A stretch of DNA of 64,000 bases from NCBI RefSeq assembly GCF_000019165.1, contig NC_010337.2, forward strand, positions 1,187,001-1,251,000, given 5' to 3'. Made by a program: the position numbers and the translations under genes. Positions 62,637 to 64,000 of this stretch are shown one piece after another (the stretch's first letter is position 1; every line of letters starts with the position of its first letter). This stretch comes from Heliomicrobium modesticaldum Ice1 (GTDB taxonomy: Bacteria; Bacillota; Desulfitobacteriia; Heliobacteriales; Heliobacteriaceae). Under the pieces are notes generated by a model, which saw nothing but the letters and a program-made list of their open reading frames with translations, was not told the origin of the DNA and did not search any database.

Positions 62637-63194
62637 GTGAACACGCTGTCTAGGGAAAAGATTCGAGAAGTCATCGTCGTCGAGGGCCGCGACGACCTGC
62701 TGGCGGTGCGGCGCGCCGTCGACGCCCAGGTGATCGTCACTCAAGGATTGGGCATCAGCCCGGAGACGATGGCAGTCATCGGCAGAGCCCAGGAACGGTG
62801 CGGCGTCATCGTTTTCACCGACCCGGACGGACCAGGTGAACGGATCCGCCGCTGGGTGACTGAGGCCGTTCCCGGCGCCAAACACGCCTTTTTGCCGGTG
62901 GCGCTGGCCAAGAAAGACGGCAAGGTGGGCATCGAACACGCCTCACCGCAAGCCATCCGTGAGGCCCTTGCGAAGGTGCGATCGCCGGGGACGCAACGGG
63001 AGCTCTACAACCGTGATGATCTACGGCAATGGGGCGTCGATGGCGTGCCGGGGGCAGGGCAGCGCCGGGAGGCCCTCGGCGAACGCCTCGGCATCGGCCG
63101 CGCCAACGCCAAGCAGTTTTTGCAGCGGGTCAACCACTTCGGCCTCAGCCGGAGCGAGATTGAGCAGGCGCTCAAAGCGATCGAAGAACAGTAA
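62637..63194 (+). CDS. rnmV: Ribonuclease M5
   Basis: About 185 residues. Toprim motifs EVIVVEGRDDLLAVRRAV (Glu) and IVFTDPDGPGERIRRW (DxDGxGE) show the RNase M5 family, which trims 5S rRNA precursors with ribosomal protein L18. The C-terminal part has GVPGAGQRREALGERLGIGRANAKQFL, as usual. The start is uncertain: GTG 62637 begins directly after the right target duplication, and GAGGTGA there could instead be the ribosome site for CTG 62646. Its original upstream region was separated by the IS at 60718-62629. Confidence 0.92.
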   Translation: MNTLSREKIREVIVVEGRDDLLAVRRAVDAQVIVTQGLGISPETMAVIGRAQERCGVIVFTDPDGPGERIRRWVTEAVPGAKHAFLPVALAKKDGKVGIEHASPQAIREALAKVRSPGTQRELYNRDDLRQWGVDGVPGAGQRREALGERLGIGRANAKQFLQRVNHFGLSRSEIEQALKAIEEQ

Positions 63195-63317
63195 AAACAG
63201 TGAAAGCAGCAGCGTAAAGGCGACAGAAAGAGCCGGCGCTTAGATGACAAGAAGGCGCCTTTGAAAGAATGGAGCTGCACGAGGATTTCGGCGATACGGA
63301 GATGGGAGATTAAATCG

Positions 63318-64000
63318 ATGGCTGGAGAACTTCGACAAAACCTCAGCCGATATGGCATTCGCGCCAAAAAAGGACTGGGACAGAACTTCCTGTCAGACCC
63401 GGTGTACGTAGGGCGCATCATCGCCGCCGCCGAGTTGGCTGCCGGCGACGTGGTCGTTGAGATCGGCCCGGGCCCGGCGACGCTGACGCGCGATCTGGCC
63501 GAAGCCGTCGGTCCGGGCGGCAAGGTGATCGCCGTGGAGGTCGATGAGCGCCTGCGTCCGCTGCTCGATGATCTCTGTCGCGACTACCCCCAGGTGGAGA
63601 TCCTCTGGCAGGATGCCTTGCAGGTCGACTACGACGCCGCGACCCAGCCCTGGCGGGGCGACAAGCCCTTCGTCCTCGTGGCGAACCTCCCTTACTACAT
63701 CACCACCCCCATCCTGATGCGCCTCCTGGAAGGTCGCTTCTCTGTGTCACGGCTGGTGGTCATGGTGCAGAAGGAGGTGGCCGACCGGATGCTGGCGCCG
63801 GCCGGTCACAGCGATTACGGCGCCCTTTCGGTGGTCATCCAGTACTACTGCGCGCCTTCGCTGGTCACCAAAGTCCCGCCGGGCGCCTTCATCCCGCCGC
63901 CGAAGGTGAGCTCCGCCGTCGTGCGCCTCGACCGCCGCGCAACGCCGCCGGTGGCGGTCGTTGACGAAGCCGCCTTTTTCCGCGTCGTCCGGGCCGCCTT
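63318..64000 (+). CDS. rsmA: 16S rRNA dimethyladenosine transferase RsmA (KsgA), partial
   Basis: The frame is open to the window edge, 227 codons seen. LGQNFLSDPVYVGRIIAAAE, VVEIGPGPATLTRDLAE (SAM motif I), VEVDERLRPLL, NLPYYITTPILMRLL (NLPY catalytic motif IV), MVQKEVADRMLAPAG and FIPPPKVSSAVVRL are all present. It dimethylates A1518 and A1519 in 16S rRNA. GGGAGATTAAATCG precedes ATG 63318. Neighbour rnmV upstream matches the Bacillus rnmV-ksgA order. The last 50 or so residues lie outside the window. Confidence 0.97.
   Translation, partial: MAGELRQNLSRYGIRAKKGLGQNFLSDPVYVGRIIAAAELAAGDVVVEIGPGPATLTRDLAEAVGPGGKVIAVEVDERLRPLLDDLCRDYPQVEILWQDALQVDYDAATQPWRGDKPFVLVANLPYYITTPILMRLLEGRFSVSRLVVMVQKEVADRMLAPAGHSDYGALSVVIQYYCAPSLVTKVPPGAFIPPPKVSSAVVRLDRRATPPVAVVDEAAFFRVVRAA

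Overview
The window looks like a chromosome segment of a fairly GC-rich, anaerobic, endospore-forming Firmicute of the class Clostridia. Sporulation-linked genes (bofA, gin, the yabE-type 3D-domain genes), the recR...bofA / gin-yaaO-tmk-holB-ricT-yabA-rsmI-abrB-metG-tatD-yabE-rnmV-rsmA gene order known from near the Bacillus origin, and two ferredoxin-dependent 2-oxoacid oxidoreductases support this. The combination resembles heliobacteria (Heliobacterium/Heliomicrobium). That assignment is inference: no photosynthesis gene lies in the window.

Layout. 1-1146: ybaB end, recR, bofA. 1.3-9.0 kb: pyruvate:ferredoxin oxidoreductase, then a P-loop protein with a four-subunit 2-oxoacid:ferredoxin oxidoreductase. 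9.1-12.4 kb: tRNA-Ala(CGC), then AT-richer accessory DNA with a NYN-domain gene, an IS4-type transposase and the wreck of a Mu/TnsB-TnsC-like transposon. 12.35-16.16 kb (minus strand): a six-gene operon behind a fluoride riboswitch (TauE/SafE-like permease, NifU-like scaffold protein, GGGtGRT protein, two CrcB fluoride channels, DUF190). 16.4-22.1 kb: a SEC-C mini-ORF that appears to join a TPR protein through a run of ten A, then an SNF2 helicase and its coupled zinc-ribbon partner. 22.3-27 kb: subtilisin-like lipoprotein, Lgt paralogue, a group II intron 5' fragment, a LuxR-type regulator. 27.0-31.7 kb (minus): an arsenic/redox cluster (ACR3, ArsR, ArsP-like permease, two thioredoxin-fold proteins, CcdA, a Cys-rich ferredoxin, a small membrane protein).

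31.9-35.6 kb: a leader with twelve GAG triplets, mostly at 2-nt spacing, followed by an intrinsic terminator. This is the architecture of a TRAP-controlled attenuator and it precedes a TrpP-like tryptophan transporter gene; an ECF A-A-T module follows. 35.8-47.1 kb: Sel1-repeat protein, a solitary BREX-type PglX methyltransferase, a 2-hydroxyacid dehydrogenase, an unrecognised protein, a ZnuA-like lipoprotein, two small coupled genes, a eukaryote-type hexokinase, a coiled-coil protein and a lytic transglycosylase.

47.3-64 kb: the conserved gin-to-rsmA block (replication clamp loading and control, tRNA and rRNA modification and maturation, sporulation control). Between yabE and rnmV it has been invaded by a complete group II intron, placed directly after a terminator, and a complete IS1182-family element with a 7-bp target duplication that lies right against the rnmV start. 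The two most unusual systems are the GAG-repeat leader of trpP and the fluoride-riboswitch operon that contains iron-sulfur-type genes.
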